Below are positions 37,811-47,111 of a stretch of DNA of 64,000 bases, piece by piece (the first letter of the stretch is position 1; the number at the start of each line of letters is the position of its first letter). The stretch comes from Hyphomicrobiales bacterium. GTDB taxonomy: Bacteria; Pseudomonadota; Alphaproteobacteria; Rhizobiales; Xanthobacteraceae. The stretch is taken from NCBI GenBank assembly GCA_017305535.1, contig JAFKKN010000001.1:421145-485144 (forward strand), given 5' to 3'. The translations under genes and the position numbers were made by a program. Under the pieces are notes generated by a model. That model was not told the DNA's origin. It searched no databases and was given only the letters and a program-made list of their open reading frames with translations.

Positions 37811-39768
37811 ATCCCGACCCCTACAAGCCTGCTGTTCGTCGAATGAAGGTTGCGGTATCGGGCTAGCGCCCAAAGGGGGAAGAACTTCCGATAACCGTGG
37901 TACCTCAAGTAGAATACACGCGGAAAACCGGTCGCTGTATAGCGGGTCTCGTCCCACTCACCCGCTTCATTTTGCGTCTGTGACAAATACGCAACACCCC
38001 TGTGAACAGCCGGGTGATCGGCCTCGCCGGCCGCCATCAACGCCAGCAAAGCCCAGGCGGTTTGCGACGACGTGCTGGGCGCGGCCTCATAGCCCTTGTA
38101 ATCCAGCTTGTAGCTGTCGCCGTCCTCGCCCCAGCCACCATCCGGGTTCTGGATCCTGACCAGCCAGTCGACCGCCTTGCGCATCGTCTGGGACTTGTGG
38201 TCGACGCCGGCGGCGTTGAGCGCGCACATCACCGACCAGGTGCCGTAGATGTAATTGAGGCCCCAGCGGCCGTACCAGGAGCCCTCATCGAGCTGGGTGC
38301 GAATCAGATAGTCGACCCCCCGCTTCATCGCCGGACTGGTCTCAACCGTCTCGCCGAGCTGCGCCAGCATCGAGACGCAGCGGCCGGTAACGTCCTCGGT
38401 CGGCGGGTCGAGCATCGCGCCGTGATCGGCGAACGGAATGTTGTTGATGTAATATTCGAGGTTGTCGGCATCGAAGGCGGCAAAGCCACCATCCTTGCTT
38501 TGCAGCCCCTCGATCCATTCCCGCGCACGGGCGATCGCCGCATCGTACTCCTTACCGCCATCGAGCCGGCGGGCGCGGTCCATTGCCATCACCACCACGG
38601 CGGTATCGTCGAGGTCCGGGTAATGCGCGTTGGCGTACTGGAAGGCCCAGCCCCCCGGCCGCACGTCGGGGCGCTTGGCGGCCCAGTCCCCCTTCACGTC
38701 GAGGACCTGAAGCGGCTTGAGCCAGTCGAGCCCCTTGCGGACGCGAGCCACCGATTCCGCATCGCCGGCCTCGAGCAGCGCGTGGCCGGTCAGCACGGTG
38801 TCCCACACCGGCGACACGCAAGGCTGGCAATAGGCTTCGTCGTCGTGGATGGCGAGCAACTTGTCGATGCCGCGCAAGGTGGTGGCGCGCGGAGGGTGAT
38901 CCTTCGGATAGCCCAGCGCGTCGTACATCAGCACGGTGTTGACCATCGGCGGGAAGATCGCGCCGATGCCGTCCTCGCCGTTCAGCCGTTCCTCGATGAA
39001 GGCTTGCGCGTCAGCCATTGCTCGCGCGCGCAGCTTCTTCGGAAACATCGGCTCGATCACGCGCAACACCGCGTCGATGCTGCGAAACAGCACAAACCAC
39101 GCCGTGCTCTGATGCGGCGCTTTCGGTGAGAACCCGACCTGCGACGGCGGCGCGAGAAACAGTTCGTCGATGCCGACGCCGCGCGCGTTCTGCGCCTTGA
39201 TCTTCAAGGCAGCGAGCATCATCAGCGGCACCATGGTGGTGCGCGCCCAATACGAAATCTTGGTCAGATGAAACGGCGACCAGCGCGGCAGCAGCATGAT
39301 CTCGATCGGGAGCACCGGCACCGCGCGCCACGACACGACGCCGAAAAACGCCATCAGGAAGCGGGTAAAGACGTTCGCCTTCTCCGCGCCACCGTGCGCG
39401 CGGATCGCCTCGCGGGCGCGCACCATATGCGTCGCGTCGGGAGAATCCCCGATCATCTTCAGCGCGAAGTAAGCCTTCACGCTGGCGCTGACATCCAGCG
39501 CGCCGTCCTGAAACAGCGGCCAGCCGCCATGCGTGCCCTGAATGCGGCGCAGGTAGTTGCCGATCTTGGCTTCGATCTCCGGCGACGCGGGCTCGCCTAT
39601 CTGATGCCGGAACAGCACGTATTCGGCGGGAATGGTGGCGTCAGCTTCGAGTTCGAAGACCCAATGGCCATCGGGCTGCTGATGGCCGTGCAACGCCTTC
39701 GTCGCCGCTGCAATGCTGCGGTCGAGTTCGGCTTTTTCAATAGCGGATTGCGTGGTGGTGTTGAGCAT
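37807..39768 (-). CDS. shc: Squalene-hopene cyclase
   Basis: Peripheral membrane triterpene cyclase (HpnF) of 653 residues that closes squalene into hopene and diplopterol. The catalytic acid motif DLDDTA is at residues 385-390 (YPDLDDTAVVVMAMDRARR). Several QW repeats are recognisable (DGHWVFELEA, GTHGGWPLFQDG, KDGGFAAFDADN, DEGSWYGRWGLNYIYGTW, PDGGWGEDGDSYK). The membrane insertion region is in the first third. ATG 39768 is preferred over TTG 39786; neither has a good ribosome site. It is 49 bases after hpnE on the same strand, and its stop overlaps the hpnG start. Confidence 0.98.
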   Translation of the reverse strand: MLNTTTQSAIEKAELDRSIAAATKALHGHQQPDGHWVFELEADATIPAEYVLFRHQIGEPASPEIEAKIGNYLRRIQGTHGGWPLFQDGALDVSASVKAYFALKMIGDSPDATHMVRAREAIRAHGGAEKANVFTRFLMAFFGVVSWRAVPVLPIEIMLLPRWSPFHLTKISYWARTTMVPLMMLAALKIKAQNARGVGIDELFLAPPSQVGFSPKAPHQSTAWFVLFRSIDAVLRVIEPMFPKKLRARAMADAQAFIEERLNGEDGIGAIFPPMVNTVLMYDALGYPKDHPPRATTLRGIDKLLAIHDDEAYCQPCVSPVWDTVLTGHALLEAGDAESVARVRKGLDWLKPLQVLDVKGDWAAKRPDVRPGGWAFQYANAHYPDLDDTAVVVMAMDRARRLDGGKEYDAAIARAREWIEGLQSKDGGFAAFDADNLEYYINNIPFADHGAMLDPPTEDVTGRCVSMLAQLGETVETSPAMKRGVDYLIRTQLDEGSWYGRWGLNYIYGTWSVMCALNAAGVDHKSQTMRKAVDWLVRIQNPDGGWGEDGDSYKLDYKGYEAAPSTSSQTAWALLALMAAGEADHPAVHRGVAYLSQTQNEAGEWDETRYTATGFPRVFYLRYHGYRKFFPLWALARYRNLHSTNSRLVGVGM

Positions 39769-39817
39769 CTCGATCTCGTGGTCCAATGAGACGGCGCGGG
39801 ACGGCTAAGGCGGCCCG

Positions 39818-41062
39818 TCAGTTCTTCAGGAGCAAGTCGGCTGCGCGGTTGCCCGAGCGCACCGAGCCTTCGATGGTTGCCGGCAGACCGGTATCGGTCC
39901 AGTCGCCCGCCAAAACCAGATTCGTCCATTGCGTCCGCGCGCCGGGCCGCAACGCATGCTGTTCCGGCGTGGCCTCGAAGGTGGCACGGCGCTCGCGCAC
40001 GATTTGCCACGCCGGCAGCGGCGCGGCAATGCCTGCGGCCTTGCAGACGTCATCCCAGATCGCCTGCGCCAGTTCCTCGCGCGGCCGGTCCACCAGATGG
40101 TCACCGCCGCTGATGGTCACCGACAGCCGCTCCGGGAACGCGAACAGCCAGTCGATCAGGCCGTTGACGATGCCCATGATCGGCGGCGTTCCCGGTGGCG
40201 GCGCAAAACGGAAGTGCGCGTTGACGATAGCGCAGAATTTGTTCGGCGCGGTCAGCCCCGGCAACAGCGCCACCGCGGGACGCGGCGGCACCGCCATCAC
40301 CACCGCATCCTGTGGGCCGAGATCGATGGTCTGATCGCCGAGCGAGAGCGCGCGGACGCGATTGCCATCGAAGGTGAAGCTGCGCGCCTCATGGCCGATA
40401 TCGACGCTGCCGCCACGCTCGCGAATGAAGCGAATGGCAGGATCGATCAGCACCGAACTGAGACCATCGCTGGCGATCAGCGGACGACACGCCTGCCCGC
40501 CCACCAAAAGCGTTTCGCGAATGATCGCGCCGGCAAGGCCGGCGGAGCCGTTCGGCGGATCGATGTTGAGCGCCGCCAGCAGCAGCGGCTGCACCAGCCG
40601 CCGATACAGCGCACCGTCGCACTTGATCGCATCGCCAATGCGCTTGTCGGTTCCCGCCCACACCAGCGGCGCGAGGCCGAAGTAATCGGCGGCGGAGGTG
40701 CCGGGCACGCGACGGTTGGCATCGAATACCCAGAACGGCACGCGTCCATCGTTCATGCGCAGCACCCAGCGCTCGTCGGTGCCGAAATCGACGAAATCGA
40801 AGCGTGCCTCGTCCGGGCCTTTCAGCCCTTCGAGATTGCCGATCTGCCGCGCATAAGCGAGCGCGTGATGATTGCCCGACAACAGCAGGTGATTGCCGTT
40901 GTCGATCATCAGATCGGTCGCGCCGTCGTAGTAGGTGCGGCAACGTCCGCCCACCTGTTGCGTCGCTTCGTGCACGCGCACGGTGCGGCCGGCGGCGGCG
41001 AGCCGCACACCTGCCGAGAGGCCGGAAATCCCGGCGCCGATAATGTGAACGGTGGATGACAT
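39818..41062 (-). CDS. hpnE: Hydroxysqualene dehydroxylase HpnE
   Basis: FAD-dependent amine-oxidase-type enzyme, 414 residues, that reduces hydroxysqualene to squalene, the last of the three bacterial squalene steps. The N-terminal dinucleotide fold is VHIIGAGISGLSAGVRLAAAG (residues 5-25) followed by EATQQVGGRCRTYYD, and the C-terminal FAD contact is NLVLAGDWTDTGLPATIEGSVRSG. Its ATG overlaps the TGA of hpnD by one base (41062), so the genes are coupled. Confidence 0.96.
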   Translation of the reverse strand: MSSTVHIIGAGISGLSAGVRLAAAGRTVRVHEATQQVGGRCRTYYDGATDLMIDNGNHLLLSGNHHALAYARQIGNLEGLKGPDEARFDFVDFGTDERWVLRMNDGRVPFWVFDANRRVPGTSAADYFGLAPLVWAGTDKRIGDAIKCDGALYRRLVQPLLLAALNIDPPNGSAGLAGAIIRETLLVGGQACRPLIASDGLSSVLIDPAIRFIRERGGSVDIGHEARSFTFDGNRVRALSLGDQTIDLGPQDAVVMAVPPRPAVALLPGLTAPNKFCAIVNAHFRFAPPPGTPPIMGIVNGLIDWLFAFPERLSVTISGGDHLVDRPREELAQAIWDDVCKAAGIAAPLPAWQIVRERRATFEATPEQHALRPGARTQWTNLVLAGDWTDTGLPATIEGSVRSGNRAADLLLKN

Positions 41063-41898
41063 CAGATGACCGCGTATCGCAGGAGGATCGCCATCTTCGC
41101 CGCCTTGCTGAGGCGCACCGGCGCGCGCGGCGGCGCGAAACCGCGCGCCACCAGACGATCGAGAATGACCTGATAGTATTTCGACATGATGCGCGGAGCG
41201 CGCACGATCTTGCGCGGATGCCGCGCCATGATCTCGTCGGACTTGATGAAATGCGCGCGCGCCTGCGCCAACAGCGGCGCGCAGACGTTCTGCATCGCCG
41301 GCTCGCGCATCACCACATCCGGATCGTCGCTGGCGATGCCCGCCGCAAGCAGCGCCTCGCGCGGCAGATACAAACGGCCGATGCCGGCGTCTTCATCGAT
41401 GTCGCGCAGGATGTTGGTGAGTTGCAGCGCGCGGCCGAGATGATAGGCGAGCCCCTCGCCGTCCTGCTCAGGCAATCCGAACACCCGCACCGACAGGCGG
41501 CCGACGGCGCTCGCGACGCGATCGCAATAGAGATCGAGCGTGGCCGCATCCGGCGCACGGATGTTGCCGACGACATCCATCTCCATGCCGTCGATGATGG
41601 CGATAAAATCCTCGCGGCGCAGACCGAAGGTCCGCACTGACGGCAGATAGCTTTTCAATCGCTCCGGCGGATGCCCGGCGCACAGCGCGTCGATATCGCG
41701 GCGCCATTGCTCCAGTGCCTCACGGCGCCCCTCACGTGGACCGTCGGCATCGGCGATATCGTCGACCTCGCGGCAGAACGTGTAGATCTGGAACATCGCC
41801 TCGCGCTGCGCGCGCGGCAGGATGCGCATCGCCGCGTAGAATGAACTGCCGGACGCGGATGCGCCGGAGCTTGCGTCGGCCGCCGCCTCGATGCTCAT
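41062..41898 (-). CDS. hpnD: Presqualene diphosphate synthase HpnD
   Basis: Trans-isoprenyl transferase of 278 residues that joins two farnesyl diphosphates into presqualene diphosphate. First aspartate-rich motif: D46-D47-I-A-D50 in FCREVDDIADADG. Second region: LTNILRDIDEDAGIGRLYLPREAL. The first 18 residues are a low-complexity Ala/Ser leader. The end overlaps hpnE by one base and the start overlaps hpnC by four (ATGA), so hpnC-D-E is a tight unit. Confidence 0.96.
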   Translation of the reverse strand: MSIEAAADASSGASASGSSFYAAMRILPRAQREAMFQIYTFCREVDDIADADGPREGRREALEQWRRDIDALCAGHPPERLKSYLPSVRTFGLRREDFIAIIDGMEMDVVGNIRAPDAATLDLYCDRVASAVGRLSVRVFGLPEQDGEGLAYHLGRALQLTNILRDIDEDAGIGRLYLPREALLAAGIASDDPDVVMREPAMQNVCAPLLAQARAHFIKSDEIMARHPRKIVRAPRIMSKYYQVILDRLVARGFAPPRAPVRLSKAAKMAILLRYAVI

Positions 41899-42770
41899 GC
41901 GCCGGCCGCCCGTTTGGCGGCGGGCCGCCGCAACACACGTCGCGCCAACTCCATGGCCATGCCACTGACGCTGTAGCCGAGGAACTGATGCGGCCGCAGA
42001 TGCACGCGATCGCTCAGCGGATCGCGCACCTTCAGCAGTTGCACGATCTTGTCGGCATAGGTCTGGATGACCGCGATCTCCAATCCAAGACGCGTATCGA
42101 CGACACCGGCGTTCAGTGCCTTGCCTTCATCGAGCAAGGCTTCATTGCGACGCGCCAGGCCATGCAGGCATTGCAGAAGCTGCGGTGGCGACTTGTCGAG
42201 CCCCAGCATTTCGACACTGGCGCCAGTGGCAGCCAAAGCATCGCGCGGCAGATAGACGCGGTTGATGTTGCGGTAATCCTTGCCGCAATCCTGCAAGTGA
42301 TTGTTGATCTGCAATCCGGCGCAGACCGCGTCCGACGCAGGCCACGTCGACGTGCTCTCACCGTGAACGTCGAGCATGAAGCGGCCGACCGGCATCGCCG
42401 AATAGCGGCAATAGTGGATGACCTCGTCCCAATTCTCGTAGCGTAGCTTGGTGACGTCCATCCGGAACGCGACCAGTAGATCGAGCGCGTGGCGCGGCGG
42501 CATCCCGCGTTCCGCAAAGGCTTCGCGCAGGCGCACGGCTTCGGGCTGGCTGTTGCCGCGCCCGAGCAGTTCGGCTTCCAGCAAATCGAGATTGGCGAGC
42601 TTGTCCTCCGCGCTCAGCGTCGCATGATCGGCGATATCGTCGGCGGTACGGACGAAATTATAGAAGGCGAGAATCAGCGCCCGATGGCGCGGATGGATGA
42701 TCCATGACGCAACCGGGAAATTCTCGTCGCGATGGGTCTTCCCCGATCGCAGCTCGCTCGCAGTCGTCAT
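41895..42770 (-). CDS. hpnC: Hydroxysqualene synthase HpnC
   Basis: Paralogue of HpnD, 291 residues, that converts presqualene diphosphate to hydroxysqualene. Aspartate motif D44-D45-I-A-D48 in FVRTADDIADHA; second motif CGKDYRNINRVYLPRDAL. The N-terminal KTHRDENFPVASWIIHPRHR is characteristic of HpnC. It is the first gene of the hpnC-D-E-shc-G unit; its promoter should lie in the 244 bases upstream, which hold an inverted repeat (42853-42871). Confidence 0.96.
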   Translation of the reverse strand: MTTASELRSGKTHRDENFPVASWIIHPRHRALILAFYNFVRTADDIADHATLSAEDKLANLDLLEAELLGRGNSQPEAVRLREAFAERGMPPRHALDLLVAFRMDVTKLRYENWDEVIHYCRYSAMPVGRFMLDVHGESTSTWPASDAVCAGLQINNHLQDCGKDYRNINRVYLPRDALAATGASVEMLGLDKSPPQLLQCLHGLARRNEALLDEGKALNAGVVDTRLGLEIAVIQTYADKIVQLLKVRDPLSDRVHLRPHQFLGYSVSGMAMELARRVLRRPAAKRAAGA

Positions 42771-42810
42771 ATGAAACGGCTACATTCATCTCAATGGGAC
42801 AATTCGCACC

Positions 42811-42871
42811 TGCGCGCCATTCCTGGCGCACGGGTGCGGTTCCGCCCTGATATATGGGAAGTTCGCCCATA
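42811..42871. promoter_or_regulatory. Inverted repeats in the hpnC upstream region
   Basis: tatggg (42853-42858), seven bases, cccata (42866-42871) is a perfect short palindrome about 85-100 bases before the hpnC start. Nearer the gene, 42811-42843 can fold into an imperfect GC-rich hairpin (gcacctgcgcgcc against ggcgcacgggtgc). The first could be an operator and the second an mRNA leader structure; both are inference. Confidence 0.4.
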
Positions 42872-43014
42872 AAACCAATGCATTCTGTCGCAGGCGGCGA
42901 GTGTGAAACCGCCGCGGCGACCGGTCCCTCGGACCGTTGGCCCTTGGAACCCCTCACCGCGGACTGGAAACACAAGGCCCGCGCCGTGAAGGATGCAGAA
43001 CGCTTAGACGCCGA

Positions 43015-43260
43015 TTACTGACCGTGGTTGACGAGGACCTGATTGCAAGCCTTGGTCAGTTTTGCCCGATGTTCCTTGAGGCATCCCAGAATGACCAGAT
43101 CGCCCTGATCCATCAGTTGGCGGCAATGCCGCGTCACGTCCCGGGTGCAGGCTTTTTGCTCGGCTTCAGTGCCGCTGCGCTGGTTCGCGCTTTGGTTCTG
43201 GGCCATTGCAGCGGTGGAAAGCGGCGCCAACAGTGCGAGCAACAGGAGAATTCTGGGCAT
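43015..43260 (-). CDS. Small exported cysteine-rich-repeat protein
   Basis: An 81-residue protein with a signal peptide (MPRILLLLALLAPLSTAAMAQ) and a single cysteine-rich motif: ACTRDVTRHCRQLMDQGDLVILGCLKEHRAKLTKACNQVL, with four Cys spaced as in the GLG1 cysteine-rich repeat (PF00839-type). Such bacterial proteins are secreted or periplasmic, with unknown function. The ATG at 43260 has GAAGGA upstream; longer in-frame starts lack a signal peptide at the N-terminus. It is directly upstream of the hpnC promoter region on the same strand, 244 bases away, so it may be independent. Confidence 0.75.
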   Translation of the reverse strand: MPRILLLLALLAPLSTAAMAQNQSANQRSGTEAEQKACTRDVTRHCRQLMDQGDLVILGCLKEHRAKLTKACNQVLVNHGQ

Positions 43261-43848
43261 TGTGGTCCTTCGTTTCTGACAAGAAAAAATACCAGCGCGA
43301 CCGATCATGATCGATCCACGATCGTTCACATTTGGAGACGGCAATGCCGACGACAAGTCACCAACGGTCTGTCAGCCGATTGAATACTGACAGTGCGGAC
43401 ACGCCGTCAACAATCTTACCTCATCTATGCTCCTCATAGACGCGCGGGAGAATCAGCGTCCACCGATGCGGAGCGACGACGACGCTATCCGTCAAAGCGC
43501 CTGCAAATACGGCTAAAATTACGGCAGATCGACATGGCATGCTGGGGGCGTCACGCAACACGTCCCAAATCAGAAGTAACATCATGATTTAAAACAACTA
43601 TTTAAATGGACCAGGATATTCACATCTGTCATGTCGCAACCGCTTGAACCAATTCGTCACCGCTCTGACAAAGCGGATTCGCTTCGCATGTGCGCGAGCC
43701 ATCGCATTCCGATGCGGTTCGATATCGTTGCGTCATCGTGGGCGTGGTATTGAACCTGCGGACGGTTTCGAGACACTATGAACTAACCTTCCGCACCGGA
43801 TGCGGCGATACTATCTTCCCGACAGGCAAATCAATTAGGGCGCTGGCT
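43261..43848. other. Gene-poor, AT-richer gap
   Basis: Nearly 590 bases between two divergent exported-protein genes. The stretch 43570-43640 (for example ttaaaacaactatttaaatgg) is much AT-richer than the surroundings. Short open frames exist, but none has a ribosome site together with a recognisable product. It should contain both promoters. An RNA gene is possible, but I see no diagnostic structure. Confidence 0.5.
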
Positions 43849-44346
43849 ATGAAGTCGTTCGGTTTTGGCATTTCGCAGATCATCAAGACAGCCGGCGTGG
43901 CTGGCGTGCTTCTGTTCTCGATATCGGCGAGCCATGCTCAGTCCGGTCCGTTCACGAGTTTCAATGGTGCATGGTCGGGAACCGGATCGGTTTCGATGTC
44001 CGACGGCTCCACGGAGCGCATCCGCTGCAAGGCCAACTACAAGGTCAACGGTAACGGCCAAGGACTGAAGCAGACGCTGCGCTGCGCCAGCGACAGCTAT
44101 CGCTTCGATCTCGACAGCGACGTCGTCGCGCAAGGCGGCACCGTGACCGGAAACTGGAGCGAGCAGAGCCGCAACATCAACGGCAACCTCCAGGGCCGCG
44201 CCAGTGACGGCCGGATCGAGGTATTCGTCGAGGCGGCGGGTTTCGCCGCCAACCTGACGGTCACGACCCACGGCAACAAGCAGTCGGTGTCGATCAATTC
44301 GAAGGGCGAAATTCGCGGTGTCAACATCACTCTCGTCAGGAGCTAA
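43849..44346 (+). CDS. Exported protein of unknown function
   Basis: A 165-residue protein with a signal peptide (KTAGVAGVLLFSISASHAQ). The mature part looks all-beta: FNGAWSGTGSVSMSDGSTERIRCKANYKV, TLRCASDSYRFDLDSDV and TGNWSEQSRNINGNLQGRA, with two Cys that could pair. I recall similar short proteins in Bradyrhizobium-like genomes but no family name. The ATG at 43849 is chosen because the signal peptide follows at once. It ends 36 bases before a perfect terminator shared with the convergent RND gene. Its position between the hpnC operon and a hopanoid-type RND gene makes an envelope role possible. Confidence 0.72.
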   Translation: MKSFGFGISQIIKTAGVAGVLLFSISASHAQSGPFTSFNGAWSGTGSVSMSDGSTERIRCKANYKVNGNGQGLKQTLRCASDSYRFDLDSDVVAQGGTVTGNWSEQSRNINGNLQGRASDGRIEVFVEAAGFAANLTVTTHGNKQSVSINSKGEIRGVNITLVRS

Positions 44347-44382
44347 CCGACGATCCCGGTTTCACCATCCAAGACTGGTATC

Positions 44383-44413
44383 CAAAGGCCCGCGGTTCAT
44401 CCGCGGGCCTTTG
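44383..44413. terminator. Bidirectional terminator
   Basis: Perfect 13-bp stem caaaggcccgcgg (44383-44395) / ccgcgggcctttg (44401-44413) with loop ttcat. Its right end touches the stop codon of the RND gene (44414-44416), so the convergent genes share it. Confidence 0.88.
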
Positions 44414-46783
44414 TCATTCAGCGGGTTTGGGCTGCCTGGCCGTTCCGCGCAGCCGCTGCGACAGACTGATGAGGAACATCGCGGTCGGCCGCAGGATAAA
44501 GAGGTCCGCGATCAGCGCCGCCACCATGGCGAAAGCGCTGAGCCAGCCGAACAGCCGCAACGACGGCAGATCGGAGAACACCGTCACCACGAGGCCGCAC
44601 GCCAACACCACCGTGGTCAGGATCAGCGCCGGCCCCACCAACACAGTCGCGCTTTCCACCGCAATCGCCGGGTCCTCGCCGGGTTTCTGTTCCAGCCGCA
44701 GGCGATTGAGGAAATGAATCGTCGCGCTCAGGCCGAGCCCGAATGAAACTGTCAGCGCCACCACGCTGGCGAATTGCAGCCCCTCCCCGAGCAGCCACAG
44801 CACCGTCCCCGACAGCACCACCGGGAAAATACCGGGCAGAATACAGGCGAGCCCCACCACCACCGAACGGAACGCCAGCCCGATGAAGGCGGCGACGAAA
44901 CCGAACTCGATGGTCAGGCCGTGATTGAGCTTCTCGATCATGCCGGCGCTGTTGCGCGCCGCGATCGCCGACAGGCCGGTCACCGCGATCTCATAACCGG
45001 GATGTTCTTTCCGAATCTGGTTCAGGCTGTTGTCGAGCTTCTTCACGATCGGCAGGATCTGGCTGGAGTCGCTGTCGGGCACGCGTCCCGACACCACCAC
45101 CGCATCCTGATTTTCCGAGATGAAGCGCCGCACCAGATGCTTCGGCAGTAGATCGACGTACTCCTTCAACGTCGCGACGTCGGAGGAGCCGACCTTCTCA
45201 GTCAGCCAGCGCCGCAATGTTTCCAGCGACCAGACGTTGCCGACACCGGCCTGGGTCTCGACCTGCTTGTGAACCTCGGCGATCGTATCGAGTGTCTGCT
45301 GCGAATACAGCGATTGCCCCTTGGGGAATTCGATCAGCACGTCGATCGGATTGGCGCCGGTCAGCTTGGCGTCGAGACGGCCGCTCGCCGCCACCGCCTG
45401 CTGCTTGTCCGGAACCTGATCGGCCAAGCGATAGCGTGGCTGCAAACTCGCATAAATGCTTCCGAGTCCGACCACGACCAGCAGCGCGATCAGGCTGAAC
45501 AGTCCCGGTCGGCTGACCATGCGCACCGCGATCCACATGCAGAAGGCACGCAGCGCGTTAACGCCGGCATCCGCGGTCTTGAACTTGCTGGCGAACACCT
45601 TCTCGTTGCGCACCAGCAGCACGCCGAACACCGGCACCAGCAGCAACACCGCGAGCAGCGCAATCACCGTCGCCGCGAAACCCGCTTCACCGAACGCGCG
45701 GATCAAATCCGAGTCGGAGAATTGCAGCGCGAGGAATGAAATGCCGGCCGTGGCATGGGTCAGCACGCAGGCCGGGCCGACCACCAGCACCGCGTTGCGA
45801 AACGCCGAATAGCGGTCCTCCCCCGCGATGAGACGATCACGCGCCGCGAAAGTAAGCTGCATGGAGTCCGAGAAGCTGATGACCATGATCAGCGGCGTCA
45901 TCACGTTCAGGAACATGTTGAGGCTGAAGCCCGCCCAACCCAACGCCCCGAGCGCCAGCAGAATGGCGAGCAGCGGCGGGAACGCCGCCACGATCATGAA
46001 CGAGACCTTGCGGAAGAACACGATGGCGATCAGGCAGCCCGCGAGAATGCCGGCGATATTGTACATCAGGCCGTCGCGCTCGACCGCGTTGCGGATTTCG
46101 AGCTGCATCACCGGCACGCCCGACAATTCCTTGGTGAGCCCGGTGCCCGCCAGATCGTCGTTCATCACCTTGCGAATTTCACCGACCACCTTGCCGAGGC
46201 TATTGTTACGCACGACATCCGGATCGAGCGCCAGCACGATCAGCGCCAACGTGCCGTCCTCCGACAGCAGCTTGCCGCGAATGATCTCGTTGGATTTCAC
46301 CGTCTCGATAAATTTGTCGTAGTCCGCTCCCTTCGGCAGGTCGTTCGGGAACAGCGCCGCCGGCAGCTTGCCGGCTTCGGGCGCCTGGCGTGCCGAGAAC
46401 AGCGAGATCAGGCCGCGCGTGCCGTCGATCAGCTGCAGGTCGGTGACCATGTCGCGCAACTTCTCGAGGTTGTCACGCTGGAGCAGCGTCTTGCCCTCGA
46501 CCACCACCAGCACGTCGAACTCGGTCGACGGGAAGCGCCGGGTCACTTCCTCGTACTGCTTGTATTCGACCGAGTCGGAGCGGAACAGCTGGCTGAGCGA
46601 ATCGTCGATCTTGATCCGCTGGATGCCGAATGCGGCGCCGACGCATAACAGCGCGAGGATGATGCAGGCCAGCACCGGCGCACGAATGCCGATCAGCCCG
46701 ATGCGCTCCAGCCCGAAGGCAATGCTCGGCAGCTTCCTGCCCGGCTTGTGGGCATCGAGATCGCTTCCATTCACATCGTGCAT
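44414..46783 (-). CDS. RND/MMPL family transporter, HpnN-like
   Basis: Inner-membrane RND transporter of 789 residues with the same layout as HpnN: helix 1 (APVLACIILALLCVGAAFGIQRI), a periplasmic domain with KIDDSLSQLFRSDSVEYKQYEEVTRRFPSTEF, five helices, then a second periplasmic domain and five helices. Around residue 300 the region SLNMFLNVMTPLIMVISFSDSMQLTFAARDR is the helix-4 counterpart. It is related to, but clearly different from, HpnN at 31486-34074. It lies between hpnP (gap 328 bases) and the hpnC operon on the same strand as hpnP. I infer a lipid export role, possibly for hopanoids; other MMPL lipids are equally possible. Confidence 0.85.
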   Translation of the reverse strand: MHDVNGSDLDAHKPGRKLPSIAFGLERIGLIGIRAPVLACIILALLCVGAAFGIQRIKIDDSLSQLFRSDSVEYKQYEEVTRRFPSTEFDVLVVVEGKTLLQRDNLEKLRDMVTDLQLIDGTRGLISLFSARQAPEAGKLPAALFPNDLPKGADYDKFIETVKSNEIIRGKLLSEDGTLALIVLALDPDVVRNNSLGKVVGEIRKVMNDDLAGTGLTKELSGVPVMQLEIRNAVERDGLMYNIAGILAGCLIAIVFFRKVSFMIVAAFPPLLAILLALGALGWAGFSLNMFLNVMTPLIMVISFSDSMQLTFAARDRLIAGEDRYSAFRNAVLVVGPACVLTHATAGISFLALQFSDSDLIRAFGEAGFAATVIALLAVLLLVPVFGVLLVRNEKVFASKFKTADAGVNALRAFCMWIAVRMVSRPGLFSLIALLVVVGLGSIYASLQPRYRLADQVPDKQQAVAASGRLDAKLTGANPIDVLIEFPKGQSLYSQQTLDTIAEVHKQVETQAGVGNVWSLETLRRWLTEKVGSSDVATLKEYVDLLPKHLVRRFISENQDAVVVSGRVPDSDSSQILPIVKKLDNSLNQIRKEHPGYEIAVTGLSAIAARNSAGMIEKLNHGLTIEFGFVAAFIGLAFRSVVVGLACILPGIFPVVLSGTVLWLLGEGLQFASVVALTVSFGLGLSATIHFLNRLRLEQKPGEDPAIAVESATVLVGPALILTTVVLACGLVVTVFSDLPSLRLFGWLSAFAMVAALIADLFILRPTAMFLISLSQRLRGTARQPKPAE

Positions 46784-47111
46784 GCGGTGTCCGTTCTCGG
46801 CTGGCGATCCGGCGCCCGGCTCCGCAATCGATGACGGGCGGAGCCATTGAAAACATGAAACAAAATCACGGCGCCGAGGTTTAGCAGGTCTGTGCGATCC
46901 CGCAAGCGCGGCCTGGAGCCGGTTCCGTTCCGATCAAATCGGAACGGGGCTCCAGCTTTCTTGTTTTGACGCGTTTTCTTCACGCGAACCGGCATCCACT
47001 TCGCTCGAAAACGCTCTTCCTGCGATTCGCCCCGGTTGGCCTGCCGAAACGTACCCTTTCACGGAACCGTCATCAAAGCGCGTGGAGCGGATTAGCAAGA
47101 CGCAAGCCGAC
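46784..47111. other. Gap between hpnP and the RND gene, with a strong hairpin
   Basis: A 328-base gap without a gene. Bases 46915-46953 form a hairpin: ggagcc, a 4-base bulge, ccgttccgat, loop caa, atcggaacgg, ggctcc. On the + strand it is followed by the T-rich agctttcttgttttg. As the hpnP transcript runs on the other strand, it may still act as a terminator or processing site between hpnP and the RND gene. The rest shows nothing I recognise. Confidence 0.6.

Noticed and set aside
46915-46968. Hairpin as a normal + strand terminator
   Set aside because: It has the form of one, but no + strand gene ends before it, so it is listed only as a structure in the hpnP-RND gap.
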